Positions 37,701 to 50,700 of a stretch of DNA of 64,000 nt are shown in pieces. Source of the stretch: Bretschneidera sinensis (lineage: Eukaryota > Streptophyta > Magnoliopsida > Brassicales > Akaniaceae); contig CM043704.1 of NCBI GenBank assembly GCA_023935145.1, forward strand, positions 94,079,873 to 94,143,872. The letters are read 5' to 3'. The notes beneath the pieces were generated by a model that saw nothing but the letters and a program-made list of their open reading frames with translations, did no database searches and had not been told where the DNA came from. Made by a program: the position numbers and the translations under genes. The stretch's first letter is position 1. Every line of letters begins with the position of its first letter.

Positions 37701-38128
37701 ATATGGCATGACGTAAAAATAAAAAATAATTAATTTTAATCTTAACGGATGGTTGCTATTTAAATTTCATATAATTACAACTCAAACTTGATAATCATAT
37801 TATCAAAATGTGTTCACGGATTTTGTTATACACCTGTCACAATTCACTACTCTAAAATAAAAAGAAAAAAAAGTGAGTGAGCAAACAAAACTACGAAAAA
37901 AGCAAACCAAAAGAAGCAAAAAGATATCACAAACAAAAAACACCTTTCAAATATACAACCAAATACCATCAATGCTACATATTCCTCATCTTAAACAAAC
38001 AAATCACTAACGATTTCTGTACCAACGAAGATAAAACCCAGAAAGAGAGATATACCCGTACGGAAATAAGGGCCATAAAATGAAACAGCGAAAAGAATTT
38101 TTAATTTCCAATTTGGGTTTCATTCCAA

Positions 38129-38207
38129 AAAGGACTTGCACAAGAAGGCTTCCTTGAATGCTGTACTGAAAGGACTTACAAAAGAAACTTCCTTGAATGT
38201 TGTACTG
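38129..38207. repeat. 40-bp tandem duplication in the KRP 3' UTR
   Basis: Two units of about 40 bp, each AAAGGACTT...TTCCTTGAATG.TGTACTG, lie end to end about 190 bp beyond the KRP stop codon, so most likely within its 3' UTR. Confidence 0.7.
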
Positions 38208-38392
38208 AAATAGCAGTAGTAACAGAGAGTTTCTTAACACAGATATAGAGACGAGAAAGAAAAAAAAGGTGTACAATATAACAAAGTACTAATAAACACC
38301 CAATCCCTCCCTGTGTCACATTCTCTTCAGTTTCTGTAGTCCCTTCTCCAAACCACTCTGTGTAGCTTTAGCGTTTCCATCTCCCTCCATCA

Positions 38393-39720
38393 TCATGGCT
38401 TTAAGCGCACCCACTGGTACCGACCTTCAAGGGGCGAATCCTTGACAATATCATAGTTGTACCTGTGTGCCAAAAAGAACGAAAAAGTTTGTTAGTTAGT
38501 TATGTTTCTCTCTCTCTCCATCTGTTTCTACAAATGCTAAAATGAGCCTACATTGGGTGAAAATCCTTATCCTACGCATCCCTCGCACACAAAAATGACT
38601 GAAAATACAAAACACTCACTTCTCTGCGAATCGCTTCTGCTCGTACTTCTCTGCTACGGAGAAAAAATCATCAATCTCCTCCTGAGACGGAATCTTAGCC
38701 GCTGGGGACTTTCTCAGCTGATTCCTCGGCGGTGCCGGCAGATTCTTAACAGGCGAATCCATTTCCTCCGAATCTCCGCACATCTCGCTCGATGGAGTCG
38801 TCTCTCTACTGCGAAATCGTAAATGGCTAGGAAATTAAGTACGAAATTGAGAAATGAACGAACTATATAAATACATATAGAATTTGAGAAACGTAAAGGA
38901 GATGATGAATCTTGATAAAGAAAACCAAGCGTTAAAAGAAACGATTGGTTTTGAATTTCGAAAATAGAGATTGAAAAATTAATGAACCTGAATTTGTTGT
39001 TGATGCACGTTGAGATTTCCGTTTCGAAACTCTTGGCCTGAAATATAAAAGCACATTCAAGAACTGTGAATGTTTATTAAATACGTGAATCGAATCGCGA
39101 GAAATGGAAATTTGAGTCTCTGTTTGTTTTATGAGAAATTCAAAGGAAAAAAAAAACATAAATAGGAAACTGAAACTATACTTAAATGCTCTACTCTACA
39201 ATGATTGTTTCTTCTCTTTAGTAACAGAAATTTGTTGCTCACAGAGAAACCGAAGGGAAATAAAAAATAAATAGAAATTTGTTGATTGGTTCGTTTTTGG
39301 AAACGAAAGTTATAAGAGAGATTGAGCTTTGAAACCCCGTTCTTTTTATTTTTTTCATTTCCCTCCGTTTTCAAAACAACCAAGCAAGAAATAAAAAAAC
39401 GAAATTCAAATCGTAATTTAAATTATAAATTTGAAATTCACCTCCAGATCTACGAATCTCAGGCTGTCCTTCACGATTTCGCAGGACTCATTGCTGGAGC
39501 AGTCGGAGCAGAAGCTCGAGCACTGTTCGCCGACGGCAGCGGCGGAGACCCCGCCCGAACCTAACGATGTATCCGGAGATTTTGCGAATAAGAGAGGGTT
39601 CTTGAGCTCAAAATCCACTGAACCAATGGTTTTTGTATTCTTACAAGAGAAGCTTGTGTTTGAGGTTTCAATCTCTGCAATTCTTGCATTTCGTTTACGA
39701 TTCTTCATAGAATCATCCAT
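38393..39720 (-). CDS. KRP: KRP/ICK cyclin-dependent kinase inhibitor
   Basis: Minus-strand exons 39720-39442, 39037-38988, 38808-38620 and 38462-38393 join to a 195-aa protein. The N-terminal two thirds are low complexity and basic or Ser-rich (MDDSMKNRKRNARIAEIE; CSSFCSDCSSNES), with a DLE... segment typical of KRPs. A PEST-like part follows (SRETTPSSEMCGDSEEMDSP). The C terminus is the conserved CDK/cyclin-binding box: IPSQEEIDDFFSVAEKYEQK, then FAEKYNYDIVKDSPLEGRYQ and WVRLKP. KRPs bind cyclin D/CDKA complexes in the nucleus, restrain G1/S and promote endoreduplication. Presence next to a PreP gene points to the KRP6/KRP7 group, as in Arabidopsis. Intron positions, including the split of the C-terminal box at EK/Y, look typical. 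The ATG is preceded by a CT-rich leader. Confidence 0.93.
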
Positions 39721-42126
39721 CTCTCTTGTCTCTCTCTATAACTGGACTAGCTCTCTCTGTTTTTTATTTTTCTTTTCTGCTCTGTTTTTGGTTATGCTAG
39801 TTTTGGTTTTGAGGGAGAGGGAGAGGTGTTAAAAATGGAGATTGAGAGTGGAGATGTTGGATGCGGAACCGTTGATCTGATTAACGGTGAAGATTTGTTT
39901 TGTTGGGAGCGGAAGTTTGTACTTATTATCCATGTGGTCCTCACTCCGTTGAGTGTGACAACAGAGAAGGGGAACGACGCCGTTTACTATAATGCTTTTT
40001 GATTGACACGTTGGAAGTCGAAACACACATCTTCTTTGCCGTTTTATTACCCTATCTTGCACTAATGAAAACACAAGTTTATTAGGATTGGATAAAAATT
40101 ATCGATAATTATAATCATAATCGAACTTAAGCTATCTCGTAACCGAATCAAAAATACGGTTATTAAAAAATAATTAAATTTTATTGTTTAAATTTTTTTA
40201 TATTTTTATTATGATTATAATTATTTATTTATAAATAGGTTGATTAATCATTTAACTGAACTATACCAAAATTATATATAAATTAACCCAATTAAATTTA
40301 TCTCTATAACAATAAATTATATTTGTTTTAAGATTAAAGTTAAAATAATAAAAATGCTTAGGATATATAATTTAAGAAAGTTGGGTGATCTATAAGCTTA
40401 AGTTATTAGAATTATTTATACTTTTAATTGAGGAATTATTTCAAACCCTTTTATATTTAAGTTGTAATACTACATATTAAATAAATTATATATATATGTG
40501 GCATGCATCTAAATAAGGACCCAAGTGATATATATATATATAAGAACCATAAAAGGTCATTATGTGGCCATGTGGGTAAGTTAGGTTTGCAGTAAAATAC
40601 CATCTGAGAATTTGTTGGTGTATAACGCACACTTATTGACATATAAATGTTAATAATTGTGAGCTATTTCTAGGTACCCTGTAATTATTTGAAGTTATTG
40701 CAACCTGGTCTGTCTTCTTCAAAAGAAAACTGTCTGTTTTAAACAAATGAGGTAGCGTTATAAGAGCACAGGTAGGAAAAGCAACTATCACCCACCTTAA
40801 TAATTTACTTACCATTATGCAGCATCTGGATACAATGAAGGGTGGATGAAATTTATATTCATGCAATAACTTTGTCTAAACATATTATCATGAATTCGTG
40901 ATTAATTTACCATTATGCAGCAGCAGACAAATTACATATGCATGAAACAGTTGGTCACTCGATAAATATTTACTGTATATGAATGTAACCGTCGTAATAA
41001 ATGCACGAATGCGTTAAAACATGTCGACAACAAAGACTGAAATTTGATGATTTCTAGGCTGAGAACTTACTGTGTCTTCTAGATAGTTGGGTGTTATAAA
41101 AGCCAACCCCTTATGACAAAAGGGCCTGAAATCTAAGGTAAGAGTAAGGACCACGGAGGGGTGGGTAAGGTGTACAGGGACGATTAACTGTTTGCGTAAC
41201 TCATGCGGTTGGAATCAAAATCTGAACGAAACAAAATTTTGAGACATTAAGAAATATTTTTTTTAATGTTTTATTTGTTTTCACTAAGTAAAGAGTAACA
41301 AATATTTTCAGAATATAACAAAGTTTTGGGATCAATTTGCAGATAATAAATTTTAATTTTTTAAGATCTCTCTGTTAAAGTTGATGTATACTTCACGGGA
41401 CCAGATTTATAAAACTTCGGATAAACATGGGTCTTGTTCCTCGGGGTCCTCACAAGATCCTAATTAGATCCTATTTATGGTGTCATAAGTTACTTATAAA
41501 TATTCTTTATGTACTGAGCATACATTATAACAAGAGATTTGTGAGATGATAATAAAAAACTTCTGGCTGGCAAGACGTAGTTTTATTATGAGGTGAACCT
41601 GGTAAATCTTATCTTATTTTTTTTTGTTTATAATTCGTGTGATTGACAAATCTCGAATTGTTCACTCTCATTGAAATAGTTAATCGTAATGACCGTAAAA
41701 TTTGTAGAAGATGAAGAAAAAAATATGAGTAGTTTTAAAATTAAAACAAAATTATCAATGTGTCATAATTTTTATAGATTTATAAAATTGAAGAGATATA
41801 AATTAAAAGATATAATTTTTTAAAAAAAGTCAAATATTTTTAAAACCTTTAATTTAGTTTTTGTTTATAAAAAAATATTATTTTATATGAACTCTCTCAA
41901 TTACTGCTATAAGAAGGGGATTGTTAACCGACGATATGAACACGGAGGGCCGGCTAGGGGAGAGACAAGACGGTTTTAAAGTCCATGCACGTGTTTCAAA
42001 TTTAAAGGTGAGGCTTTCTCTGAAAGAGACACTCAACTCACATGCTAAAATTGGTCCTCTCTATTTCAAAAACATCATTGGTGTGTTTAAAGTTAAAAAT
42101 GTTCAAAAGTTTTTACCTTTACGGTT

Positions 42127-43362
42127 GGGGTGGGCATGAAACGACTTAAATCAGTTAAAAAATTCGGTTTAATTGAATTCGATTGAAATTTTTTTGAACC
42201 CAATAAAATGAATTAGGTTTGATTGAGTCATAAGTTTAAAATTTTTAATTCGATCAAAACTGATAATTCGATTAATATATTTTTATATTTTATATTTACT
42301 AAATATAAAATAATATATAAAATTATAAAATACATATCCTATTATGCTTAGTGCTCACCAAGAAGGTAAAGAGTGTATAAAATATAATGAGCATAGCGTG
42401 AATATATAACTGGTTATATATTGGACATTATAACATGCGTTTTGTGTGTAAAATATACAGCAGGCCATAGTTTAAATAATTTGACCAAACCATAATGTGT
42501 ATTTTGGAAAACAAAATTTATCAATAAATGATATGTAATTGACTCACTTCAAAGTTTAAACCCTATCACAATATCACTATCTCTTTGGTCGATCATAATC
42601 TCTCTTTGTAGCTAAGCTTTGGTGCTCTCTCACTCTCTTTACGGTCAATACTTCATATCTCAATTTTTTAATTAGTTGGTATGTTTTTATTTTGTCTTTC
42701 TTTAAAATACTTTGTTGTTGTCATTTATTTTTTAATGCAAGTTTCAGTGAGAATGTTTGCTTTGATGCTTTACGTTAGATTAAATCTTAGATGTTGAACT
42801 ATTAGAGACGACAAAATAATAAGATATCCATTGGAATTCATGGATGATATTTTCTGCTTATAGATTTTGTTTCTTTTTTTACCTAGTGTCACTTTCTCTT
42901 TTTACATTGCCTTAATACTATATGCGTATGGAAAAAAATTCACCACTAAAATTTGCAAAATGATCCAATTATTTACAAAGTTGCAACAATAGATGGGAAA
43001 TCTAAAGTCATGGATTGCTGATTTGCTCTCAAAACCAATGTAAAAAAATATTGCCAATTAGATAATTACTTGGCCACACAATACATGATCACTTCACTTT
43101 GGACTCATTGAAGCTGAGAAAATTAGTAGAATATTTTTTTTTATTATGTAATATGTATGATTTAATTTTTTGATAAAAAAATTATTCCAGTGATACAAAC
43201 CGACCCAAACCGATTTGAATGGATTAGGTTGAGTTGAGTTGAGTTGAGGTTGAATGGATTCATAGGTTGAATTGGGTTGAGATTTTTTCAATTCAGTATT
43301 ATTAAGTTGTTAAATTTTTAGACCAAACCGAACCAAACTAACCCAATCTCACCCTCTAGCTA
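42127..43362. mobile_element. Possible non-autonomous hAT-like element
   Basis: The left edge GGGGTGGGCATGAAACGA, followed by AAAAAATTCGGTTT, is mirrored at the right edge by AAACCGAACCAAACTAACCC and AATCTCACCCTC. Both interiors near the edges hold short iterated GGTTGA/GTTGAG or CGGTTT words. GGGGTGGGCA is a common end sequence of plant hAT-type elements. No transposase is present and the exact borders are uncertain. Confidence 0.4.
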
Positions 43363-44097
43363 ATATCTTTCAATTCATCATTAAAATGAGTCACATGATA
43401 ATATGATATAGTAAGTAATTAATGGACAAAATCCATTTGTTTTGATATAATCAATTGCAAGAGAAATTTTGGGTTGAAAATACATAATAGGCTGTAGGCT
43501 GGTGGCTGGCAGCCATTTGCTACAATATTTACAAACACTTTGATGTGCTTCACTTTTGCATTTCTCATTTTTTTTTTTCTTTTAACTTTCAATCTCTCCA
43601 TGATAATTAACTAGAATTTTTCAAAAAAAAATCTATATGTTTCAAAAACTAAGAAAAGTGCACTTATACTATAATATTTTGAATTCATATTAATTCTTGC
43701 ATGTTGTTTGGTACATGTCACAATTATATATATAAATATGCATTTAAGAGTGATGGATTTTTTTTGTCTAACAATCTTTTTTCAGATTTTTCTAGTAATA
43801 GATTCTGATTTGATTCATTTCCCAATCAAATATAAATAAAAAAAAATTGTATTTAAAAATCTGGGTTCGATCTCCATTTCCAATAATGTAACAATAAGAT
43901 ACATTGTTTTTTTCCATGGCTTTGATCCTAGATGTAGTCTAAAAGTTTTTGTCTTCGAGAGTAAAAAATAATTTCAAAATAGTTTTTAGCATTTAATAAA
44001 ACTTAGGTTAAAAAACTCTCAAAACTAAAAATCAGTAAAATTTAAAATTTTTAAATTTTAGTTTTTAATTCTTTCTATTTTTTAGGGTGTTTAGTTT

Positions 44098-44240
44098 AAG
44101 AGTGATTATTCTACGGACTCGATTCTGTGAGAGTTACCACGAAACCAAAAAAAGTTCATTAATAATCACGAAAAAATTAAATGGTAATTGTATAAAAAAA
44201 ATTTAATTTTTTTTAAAAAAAATTAAACACTAAAGTAGTT
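44098..44240. repeat. MITE-like repeat, family 3 copy
   Basis: Contains GTTACCACGAAACC...AAAGTTCATTAATAATCACG and AAATTAAATGG. The same words in the same order occur at about 59050-59260 (GTTACCATAAAATT, GTCCATTAATAATCATGAG), so these are two copies of one family. Confidence 0.55.
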
Positions 44241-45797
44241 TTAGTATCTTTTGATGATTACCAATTGATCAGTGATCCAAAGAGAAATTTACTTGAAAAC
44301 TTTTCCTTTCCCTTGTTTCTTTTTCTTTACTTAATTATTGTCACATGTTTGCTTGCATCCAAATTCCAAAAGATAAATTGTACTACTCCTCCTTAAAACT
44401 TTGTTTCCTATTATCTACTCTTTTTTGCTTTCATACCTTATTTTACTGTTATTCATCAAAAGGTTAAACCTTTTTAATAAACAGACACAACAAAGTTCAG
44501 AAGTGGTGGAATCTACAGCCAACTGATCAATGCTTTTTCACTTTTGTGACATTAAATTCGACTCAATACTGACCAAACTCCAAAGGTCCTTTGAGCCAAA
44601 TGGCAACACTTTATAAGTACTTGAGGTCTTTCAATTTGACATGAAAGGTATTTTTTTATGCAACAGTAACGAATTTTGAAAATAACACGAAACTATTTTT
44701 TTTATTGATAATTATAAAAATTTATAATAATAATTAAATAAAAAAGTATTTAATTATTATTATAGTTTAATTATCATTAATGTTTTCCGAATCTTCAAAA
44801 GCAGGACTCAACAGTTGCATAAATATAAAAAATAATACTATCATCAACAGCGAGTCTAACGGTTTGTAATTAGCTTACGTATTACAAATGCAACGAGTAT
44901 GAGCACTAATCTATACGTATAATATGCAAGAGATTTTTAATTATATTGGGTGTATAATTCAATTTTTTCATCTAATGAAAATTCAAATGATAGCTTTTTA
45001 AAATTTTATTAATAACATTAATTAAATAATATAAATATTACTAATAAAATTTTTTAAAATTATAATTAAATTTTAACTCCAAAATTTTACAACGTGCAAA
45101 TTTCTGGTGTAGTAAAGATTAATCTATTCTGTCAGTTCATCTTTTTAACTGTAAGGGGCAAAAAAACTGTAGGTAAAGCACGTGCTTTAATGTTTGCATT
45201 TATGATCTGACCGTGTCATATAGCCAACCCCAAAATTGGGTGACATCTCTTATTCAATAATAAGATATGATCACAAGACCCTCTATAGCTACGAGTCTAC
45301 CCTTTTAAAACTAGCTCAACTAGCATAGCCAGAGTCTCTTTCTGTTCATTTTTTGTATCCTACGTTGTGGCAGTCTGACTGAGAAGATCTACTGAGACTT
45401 GCTCAATGCCAATTCAAAATTTCAATACCGAGTAGATTATGTGATTTTTTTTTTATAAAAAAAATTTAATTTAAGTTATAAAAACTCAATCGAAATTGTT
45501 AAATTAAACTCACAGTCATGTTAAATTATATTAAATTAAAACGATAAGATAAATAGAATAAATCAAAACAAATTTTGAAATGATAGGTTCTAAGTTTCAT
45601 ACATGTATCCAATGTAAATTATCAATTAATTCACGGTGTCACTTTTGAGCTTTACCTGTTAGGTAGAATATACAAAATTGTGCATGCCACCAAAAGTTTT
45701 ATTTTACGACATTTGATTTGCGGAATAGAATTTAATTGGAGAGAAATTATGATTCGACCGAGATAAAATGAAGTTGAAATAAAATTGAGATTTCATT

Positions 45798-46597
45798 TTT
45801 GTGTTTGGTTGATCGCACTGACTCTATTTCATTTCTAAAAATTGACCAGATAGATCAGCATATTGGAATTGAGATTCATATGGTGTAAATTACTAAAACA
45901 CTTCTAATAATAATAATATTTGAATGTAACTAAAAAAATATTATTTTACTTTTATAAATTGGTTCTAAAGTATGGATCACGGTGGACCTGTTGCGGCCCA
46001 ATGGTTGGATCCATTGTTGTCCAACGTTGGATCCCTTGCAGTTGTGGTCCATTAGTTGGATTCATGATAGTCCACCGATCACATGCATTGTGGTCCAACG
46101 ATTGGATCCATTGCTGTCCAAAGACGGGGTTTATTGTAATCCAACTGCGCCGTCCGCTGTCACACATGAGGGAGATACCGAAGAGAAAAGATCCTTTGCG
46201 GTCTACCGGTCAGATCCATTGCGGTCGTTATGGTCCAACGATTGAATCTGTCGTGGTCCAAAGACGAGATTTATCGCAGTCCAACTGGACCGTTTGCCGT
46301 CACATTTGAAAGAGAAATCACATAGAAATGAGTAGGATAAAAAAATTCAATATTAAATTTGGAAAAGGTATTACTTTTTCTTCCTCGTAAGACCAAAAGT
46401 AAATTTTAGTGTACAAAGAATTACAAATAACAAAGCGTGAAGTTATCCTTTTTTTTTTTTAATTTCAGGTCAGAAGGCAATTAGGTTTCTAATATAATTC
46501 CCATTCATACTTTCATTGTGCAACAAAACAAAAATTTGATGTGCCATGTCCAATTGGAAGAAAATAGAATTGCAATTTCACCCAACCAAACATGATA
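45798..46597. mobile_element. Putative non-autonomous DNA element with GC-rich tandem core
   Basis: Short inverted ends TGTGTTTGGTTG (about 45798) and CAACCAAACATG (about 46586-46597) enclose an 800-bp segment. The core at 45968-46315 is GC-rich and repetitive. Inverted ends of this TGTTTGGTT type are frequent in plant MITEs. No transposase frame is visible. Confidence 0.4.
45968..46315. repeat. GC-rich degenerate repeat block (GGTCCAACGATTGGATCCATTG-like units)
   Basis: Short units built on TCCAACG(A)TTGGATCCATTG recur at least four times between about 45995 and 46110. A longer duplication follows: TGGTCCAACGATTGGATCCA...GACGGGGTTTATTGTAATCC at about 46090 and TGGTCCAACGATTGAATCTG...GACGAGATTTATCGCAGTCC at about 46228, each ~90 bp and ending in CCGTCACA-like sequence. 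Open frames on both strands here are a by-product of the base composition. Confidence 0.65.
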
Positions 46598-47000
46598 GAG
46601 ATTGTAAGCTGATGTGCCCCAACCCTAATTTTTCTGAGAGAGAATTACAACAGAGAGCTATGAAACATTCACTATGTTTTGCCATCAAGAATCTCTCTCT
46701 AAAAGTCCCATACAAACTGCTGCTTATGAAGCTAAGAATCTTCAAATTCAATATTAATATTTCAAATAAAACAGTGGCACTCCTCCAATCCAAGAGAAAT
46801 TGATAAATATATAGCGAGTATTAATATTTTTCTCACATTCATGAAACAAGCAACTACATCCACAACTATCATATCGACTTCCCTTCTTTTGCAACTTAGA
46901 TTAGAGATATATGGCAAAAAGTAAAAAACTCGTCCATTTTCAATAGCACATCTATTTCCATTAAAAAAACACATAAAATAGTAACTTATACCCTCGTTGA

Positions 47001-47170
47001 GGATTTGGATTCTCTATTTAAAAATTGAAATGAAATAGAGTTTAAAGTGAAATTGAATGTCATATCATCAAATGAAAATAATCCAAATCCAAATTTGTCA
47101 TAATGACATTCAATTTCACAATGAACTTAACTTTCATTTCAATTCTCAAATTAAGATGATCCAAATCTCC
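47001..47170. repeat. Foldback (stem-loop) MITE
   Basis: Two arms of about 65 bp are near-perfect inverted repeats. The left arm begins GGATTTGGAT and ends AGTGAAATTGAATGTCAT. The right arm begins ATGACATTCAATTTCACA and ends ATGATCCAAATCTCC. They are separated by a ~40-bp loop. This is a classic foldback MITE outline, about 590 bp beyond the PreP stop codon. Confidence 0.75.
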
Positions 47171-47412
47171 TTGTTACTCTCTTTGGTCTTCTCCGTAGAA
47201 AACTACAAACCCCTAGAAAGTGAGCTCGCATACAGATTATTCCTATGAATAATGATTATTGGACATCCTCCATAAACACCCTAAAAAACAATAGGAAATT
47301 TGAGAGGTAATTGTTTGAAAACTGGAATGGTGATTACTACTCAAGTTTCCAGAGTGTCTTAGGCGGACGTCCTAATAGCACCATTCTATTCCAAAACATT
47401 TACCTCAGAAAC

Positions 47413-47475
47413 AGATTACTTTTGTTTTGTTAGAAAAGTTAAAAGATTACTTTTGTTTTGTTAGAAAAGTTAAAA
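47413..47475. repeat. 32-bp perfect tandem duplication
   Basis: AGATTACTTTTGTTTTGTTA plus GAAAAGTTAAA occurs twice in immediate succession. Perfect identity suggests a recent slippage event. It lies roughly 280 bp past the PreP stop, possibly in the 3' UTR. Confidence 0.85.
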
Positions 47476-47756
47476 GATTCAAGCACAGCTCACATTCAAG
47501 CAATCAATAAAATTGGGTGCACCAAGTAATGTTTCCTTCTTTTTTTCTGATATGCAGCATTAACTACTGTTAAGAATACAGAATATTGTTTTCTTGTCTG
47601 GCACAAATATCATGCTGCAAAGCCTTTCTACCAGTTAACTATCATTAAATCAATACATTATATGAAAAAATTGAAACGATATTTTTTAGTATCTCATACC
47701 GTATAGAAAAAAGAGGGTATGAGAACCACTTGTTGTTGAAGAAATGTTTTAGGCTA

Positions 47757-50700
47757 TTAGAGAGCTTTCTTCACTTGGAAGAAGTCACACAGTTCCCTGT
47801 GGGCAGCATCAATATCATTCGGAGATGCCACAGCAACCACAACCCCTTTATCTTTAATGGCTTCGATTGCATCAGCGAATTCCTTAAAGTCCTTCAAACT
47901 GTATGGTAAAAGAAAGAAACATTTATCATACTGTTCAAGCTCAAAGCCACTCATCCAAATAGAAGTGTAGCTTCTTATAAACAATTATTACTTACAATAA
48001 GGGCTACAGTGTCATTATACTGGTCCTGACGCTTAACAAGCAAGCTTCATGCCTCAATTATAAGCAATGCCCCAATGGTGACTCATCTTTAGTACACTAA
48101 AATAATAACAATAAACATCATTTTACCTTGTTGATAATATCTCTTCACGCCTCCTTTTCCTTTCTTCTTCCGTGATTCCCAATAAATGCCTTAACAAACT
48201 GGGGAAAGGGAAAAAAAGAACATTGAACTTGATATATGATAATGCTCATAAAAGGAAAAGAACAACAATTACAGTGATCATAATACAACAGTACATCCCC
48301 ACCCCTAAATATGGAAACAAATGAAACAACCATAATTTTGATTTTCTTTTGATTTTTATGCACACTGAGTGCAATAACAAAACAGATACTATTGCATCCA
48401 AAGTAATGAAAATCTGAGAAGACCAAAAACCATAAATATTTCATTTACGATGCCTCTCATACAGTCTTGTCATAGGTTTATAGCATCCGTACTTGGTAGG
48501 GAACTATTGAACTAAAAAAAAAAAATCATGCGTACTGTTCTGAGTTCGGTAAAGTAACTAGAGGTACCATAAAAATGTTGCAAACGCTAGGGTATATAGG
48601 TGGAAATATGTCAGTCCACACAAAACAAGCTGCTTCCTTACCTACTATAACCTTTGGCATCAGGCAGCTGGTATGAATCCACATCTCCAATGGTACCAAT
48701 AATTGCTTTAGTAAGTGTATCATCATCCATATCAAATTCACGTAAGAAATCCGCAGTTCCATCATATACATCAAGTGTCTTTAACAAGTTGGGGTCTCGA
48801 TAAGATAAGAAGGAGAACACTCCTATACAAGAAAACCCGAAGTTTAGATTCTAAAAGTTGAAATTAAAACTGTTTACCATGACAGATGGCATGATATCAC
48901 GTACCTGAATGCGTATCAAAGTCACAGAAACCTCCATAAGCCCCACCACTAACACGCACACGATCCCACAACCAGGTATTACTAATGTGTTTTGATATAA
49001 CATATGCACTACCATTAAGCTGGTAACCAGTCTCATATATGTTAGCTGCTTTTCCAACATAATTTACCTGTAAAAGGTCAAACTTATTCATAAAACTAGG
49101 CAAAAACAAAGAGAGGGAGAGAGAAAGAGAGAGAGAAATATTTATTTCACCTGAGTAGGTATCACAATAGCTTCATTTGTTAAAGGAAGTCGAGCATTCC
49201 AGCTATTCGTTGCAACAGAAGAATTGCTAGGAAGCAAATCCAGAAATTTGCTAACAAACTTTTCTGTGTTTGAGAGATTTTTCCCATCAGAGGTCATATT
49301 AATCAAGCAGCCATTTCTGGAAAGTAAAGATTTCCGGATCTCCTCAAGAGAAGATGAAATTCCAGCCCAATCTTGATCCACTTTCTCTTCAAGAGCTTGT
49401 AGGAATTCCAGGTAACTACAAGCACACCAGAAATACTACATCAGTTCCATCAAATTTCTAATAAAACCTTCTAGTACAAAAAGGAAAGTTCTGCCTAGAA
49501 CGTGAATCACTCACACAGTTCCTGTTTCAAGCAATCAAGTCAATATGAACGTAAACATACTTTTAAAATGACTATGTTTTAGATATGAACTTAAATATTC
49601 GATGGAACCTATAATTAACAACAAATAATAAAGCAGTTCACTGCAAAGTTGGAGCAAATATCACCTTCAAGACACTTGTTTGCATCTTAAAGTTCATGGA
49701 GCGAGAATTGAGACATAACATGTAGAAAATAGGAATCACACCAAAGGAAAAATCACTTGAATTAATAATCCAACTATCCAACCTGACACCACCCATTTGC
49801 TCAGAAATCCACCCAGCAACATTTAGCTTTGCATCCATTCTTGCAGCCGCAATTCCGTGACCGCTGCCTCTTAATCGGTTCTGAAATAAATACAAGCTTA
49901 GAAGATTAAACTAAGTTTTCGATTTATTCACTATACATTACACAAAAAATCACAAATATACCTCCATTCTTGCTTTGCTTTGAGAAACAAACTGCTTAAA
50001 GCGCTGCTGGTCTGTAAATTGGACTTCTTGCAGAACAGAATTAATCTACAATTAAACAAGACTCAAGAAATTCAGGCCAAGCTTTTTCTACAACTTGAGT
50101 AACATAAAACAAAGCATTAGATCAAGAAAGCATCAGAACATAGCTAGTCATTAAAGGGCTATTTCACTGTGGCATTTATATTGCCGTGAGGGGATGGGCC
50201 TGCCAGCCAGACATTTAGAGGAAAAAAAAGAACCATAGATGAGACTTTCCATATTCACGGCTGTGTTCTTTTTTCTGAAAAACAGAGAAACTTCCACCAT
50301 TGCCTTCAAGAATGATAAAAAAAATTCAATACCCATATATGTTAATTCTGTTATTTGCCCTTTCTTTCTTCTTTTTTTTTTTGGTTAGGAGGGGGGGGGG
50401 GATTTGGGTGGGACATGCTACAAAACAAATTGCATACTCAAATAGACAATGTAACACTTCCTCCAGACAACTTAGCAAAATAAGTACAGTTCAAATATAG
50501 AGAGAAAGAGAGAGGCAGATGGAGAGTCAGAGAAAGGAGGAGGAGAAACAGGGTTGGGAAAAAATAAAGGTACCAGGTTAAACAGGTCTTCAGCACGTCC
50601 AGCCATGGATTTTCCCTGAACGATTACATGGCTACATGGATCCTCCTTGCCCCTTACAGATGATGTGAACGGATAAACTGATATCCCTCCTGTTTTCCTT

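Larger units (their letters stand above)
33709..38392. other. Intergenic region between the hydrolase and KRP genes
   Basis: 4.7 kb with no supported gene. It contains the hydrolase promoter next to 33708, a long (AT)n run at 34053-34100, a tRNA-like SINE fragment at about 34676-34736, scattered AT-rich repeats, and the KRP 3' UTR at the far end. Short frames at 34988-35233, 36564-36755 and 36912-37142 have no recognisable product. Confidence 0.6.
39721..47756. other. Gene-free repeat-rich region between KRP and PreP
   Basis: 8 kb with no supported gene. Near 39720 is the KRP leader and promoter. Further on are a possible hAT-like element (about 42127-43362), a MITE-like repeat at about 44098-44240, a GC-rich repeat block at about 45968-46315, a foldback repeat at 47001-47170, a 32-bp tandem duplication at 47413-47475, and the PreP 3' UTR. 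Arabidopsis has IPT8 between KRP6 and PREP1, as I recall; I found no isopentenyltransferase reading frame here. Confidence 0.6.

Noticed and set aside
39431..39832. 133-aa open frame on the + strand
   Set aside because: It is antisense to KRP exon 1 and its leader. The minus-strand frame has family motifs and splice logic; this one has none.
41380..41660. Possible LTR-like fragment with TCACGGGACC and TATAAATA words
   Set aside because: No paired repeat, no clear TG...CA ends and no target-site duplication that I could find.
45920..46309. 129-aa open frame on the + strand rich in Cys, Trp and Pro
   Set aside because: It follows the GC-rich repeat block, is repetitive in the same units and opens on both strands, so it is a composition effect.
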